Source of the DNA: Natrialbaceae archaeon Tc-Br11_E2g1
GTDB taxonomy: Archaea > Halobacteriota > Halobacteria > Halobacteriales > Natrialbaceae
DNA length: 5,524 nt
Assembly (NCBI GenBank): GCA_001564255.1
Contig: LKNC01000193.1
Location: forward strand, 1-5,524
Direction of reading: 5' to 3'
Part shown: positions 5,467 to 5,524 of the stretch, piece by piece
Position numbering within the stretch: position 1 is the first letter of the stretch
How the letters are laid out: the number at the start of each line of letters is the position of its first letter
The notes under the pieces: generated by a model
What the model was told of the DNA's origin: nothing
The model's input: only the letters and a program-made list of their open reading frames with translations
The model's database searches: none
Program-made: the position numbers and the translations under genes

Positions 5467-5524
5467 GCGACACGACCGATCCCGACGACTGTGGGACCGA
5501 CCTCGAGGTCGTCCTCATCGTCGC
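5463..5524 (+). CDS. folA: Probable dihydrofolate reductase, N-terminus only
   Basis: Cut by the right edge after 20 full codons: MSDTTDPDDCGTDLEVVLIV, then probably Ala. An acidic leader of about 13 residues precedes a hydrophobic strand, LEVVLIVA, which fits the first beta strand of DHFR (typically VxxIxAVAENxVIG). The gene overlaps the thyA stop by 4 bases (ATGA), and thyA and DHFR genes are often adjacent, including in haloarchaea, because DHFR recycles the dihydrofolate that ThyA releases. GGTGG at 5454-5458 is a weak, closely spaced ribosome binding site, and coupling to thyA termination is likely. The call rests mostly on context. If the strand continues otherwise, it could be another nucleotide- or folate-related enzyme. 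Confidence 0.6.
   Translation, partial: MSDTTDPDDCGTDLEVVLIV

Overview
The window is about 5.5 kb of GC-rich, acidic-proteome DNA with Asp/Glu-rich proteins, strong CTC (Leu) and GAG (Glu) codon preference, leaderless-type TATA boxes and a haloarchaeal-style thymidylate synthase. This points to an extremely halophilic archaeon (class Halobacteria); I cannot place the genus. Coding is dense: three complete genes and two truncated edge genes. I see no tRNA, rRNA, CRISPR array or mobile element.

Layout, left to right. (1) The first 12 codons of a minus-strand gene, probably purD, lie at 1-36, with a TATA-like box about 27 bases upstream. (2) A minus-strand gene at 101-2773 encodes an 890-residue superfamily 2 helicase of the YprA/MrfA/Hrq1 type, with the C-terminal DUF1998 (MZB) cysteine cluster. 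(3) Immediately upstream on the same strand, with one base between stop and start, a gene at 2775-4271 encodes a 498-residue protein. It joins an unrecognised N-terminal region, a tandem helix-hairpin-helix segment, a YprB/MrfB-like DEDDy 3'-5' exonuclease domain, and a C-terminal tail that looks like a PCNA-interacting peptide. (4) A 178-base divergent intergenic region carries a TATA-like box for the minus-strand operon, a 22-base near-palindrome and short inverted and direct repeats. (5) On the plus strand, thyA at 4450-5466 overlaps by 4 bases (ATGA) the start of a truncated gene, probably dihydrofolate reductase.

How the genes fit together. The exonuclease and helicase form a two-gene operon that looks like an archaeal version of the Bacillus subtilis mrfA-mrfB pair, which acts in UvrA-independent excision of mitomycin C lesions. 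The archaeal version has the gene order reversed and carries added DNA-binding (HhH) and possible sliding-clamp-binding parts. The thyA-DHFR pair forms the dTMP cycle: ThyA consumes methylene-tetrahydrofolate and releases dihydrofolate, which DHFR reduces again. The divergent arrangement puts a DNA repair operon and a dTMP synthesis operon on one shared control region. The most interesting candidate in the window is the repair operon, in particular the domain architecture of the exonuclease.
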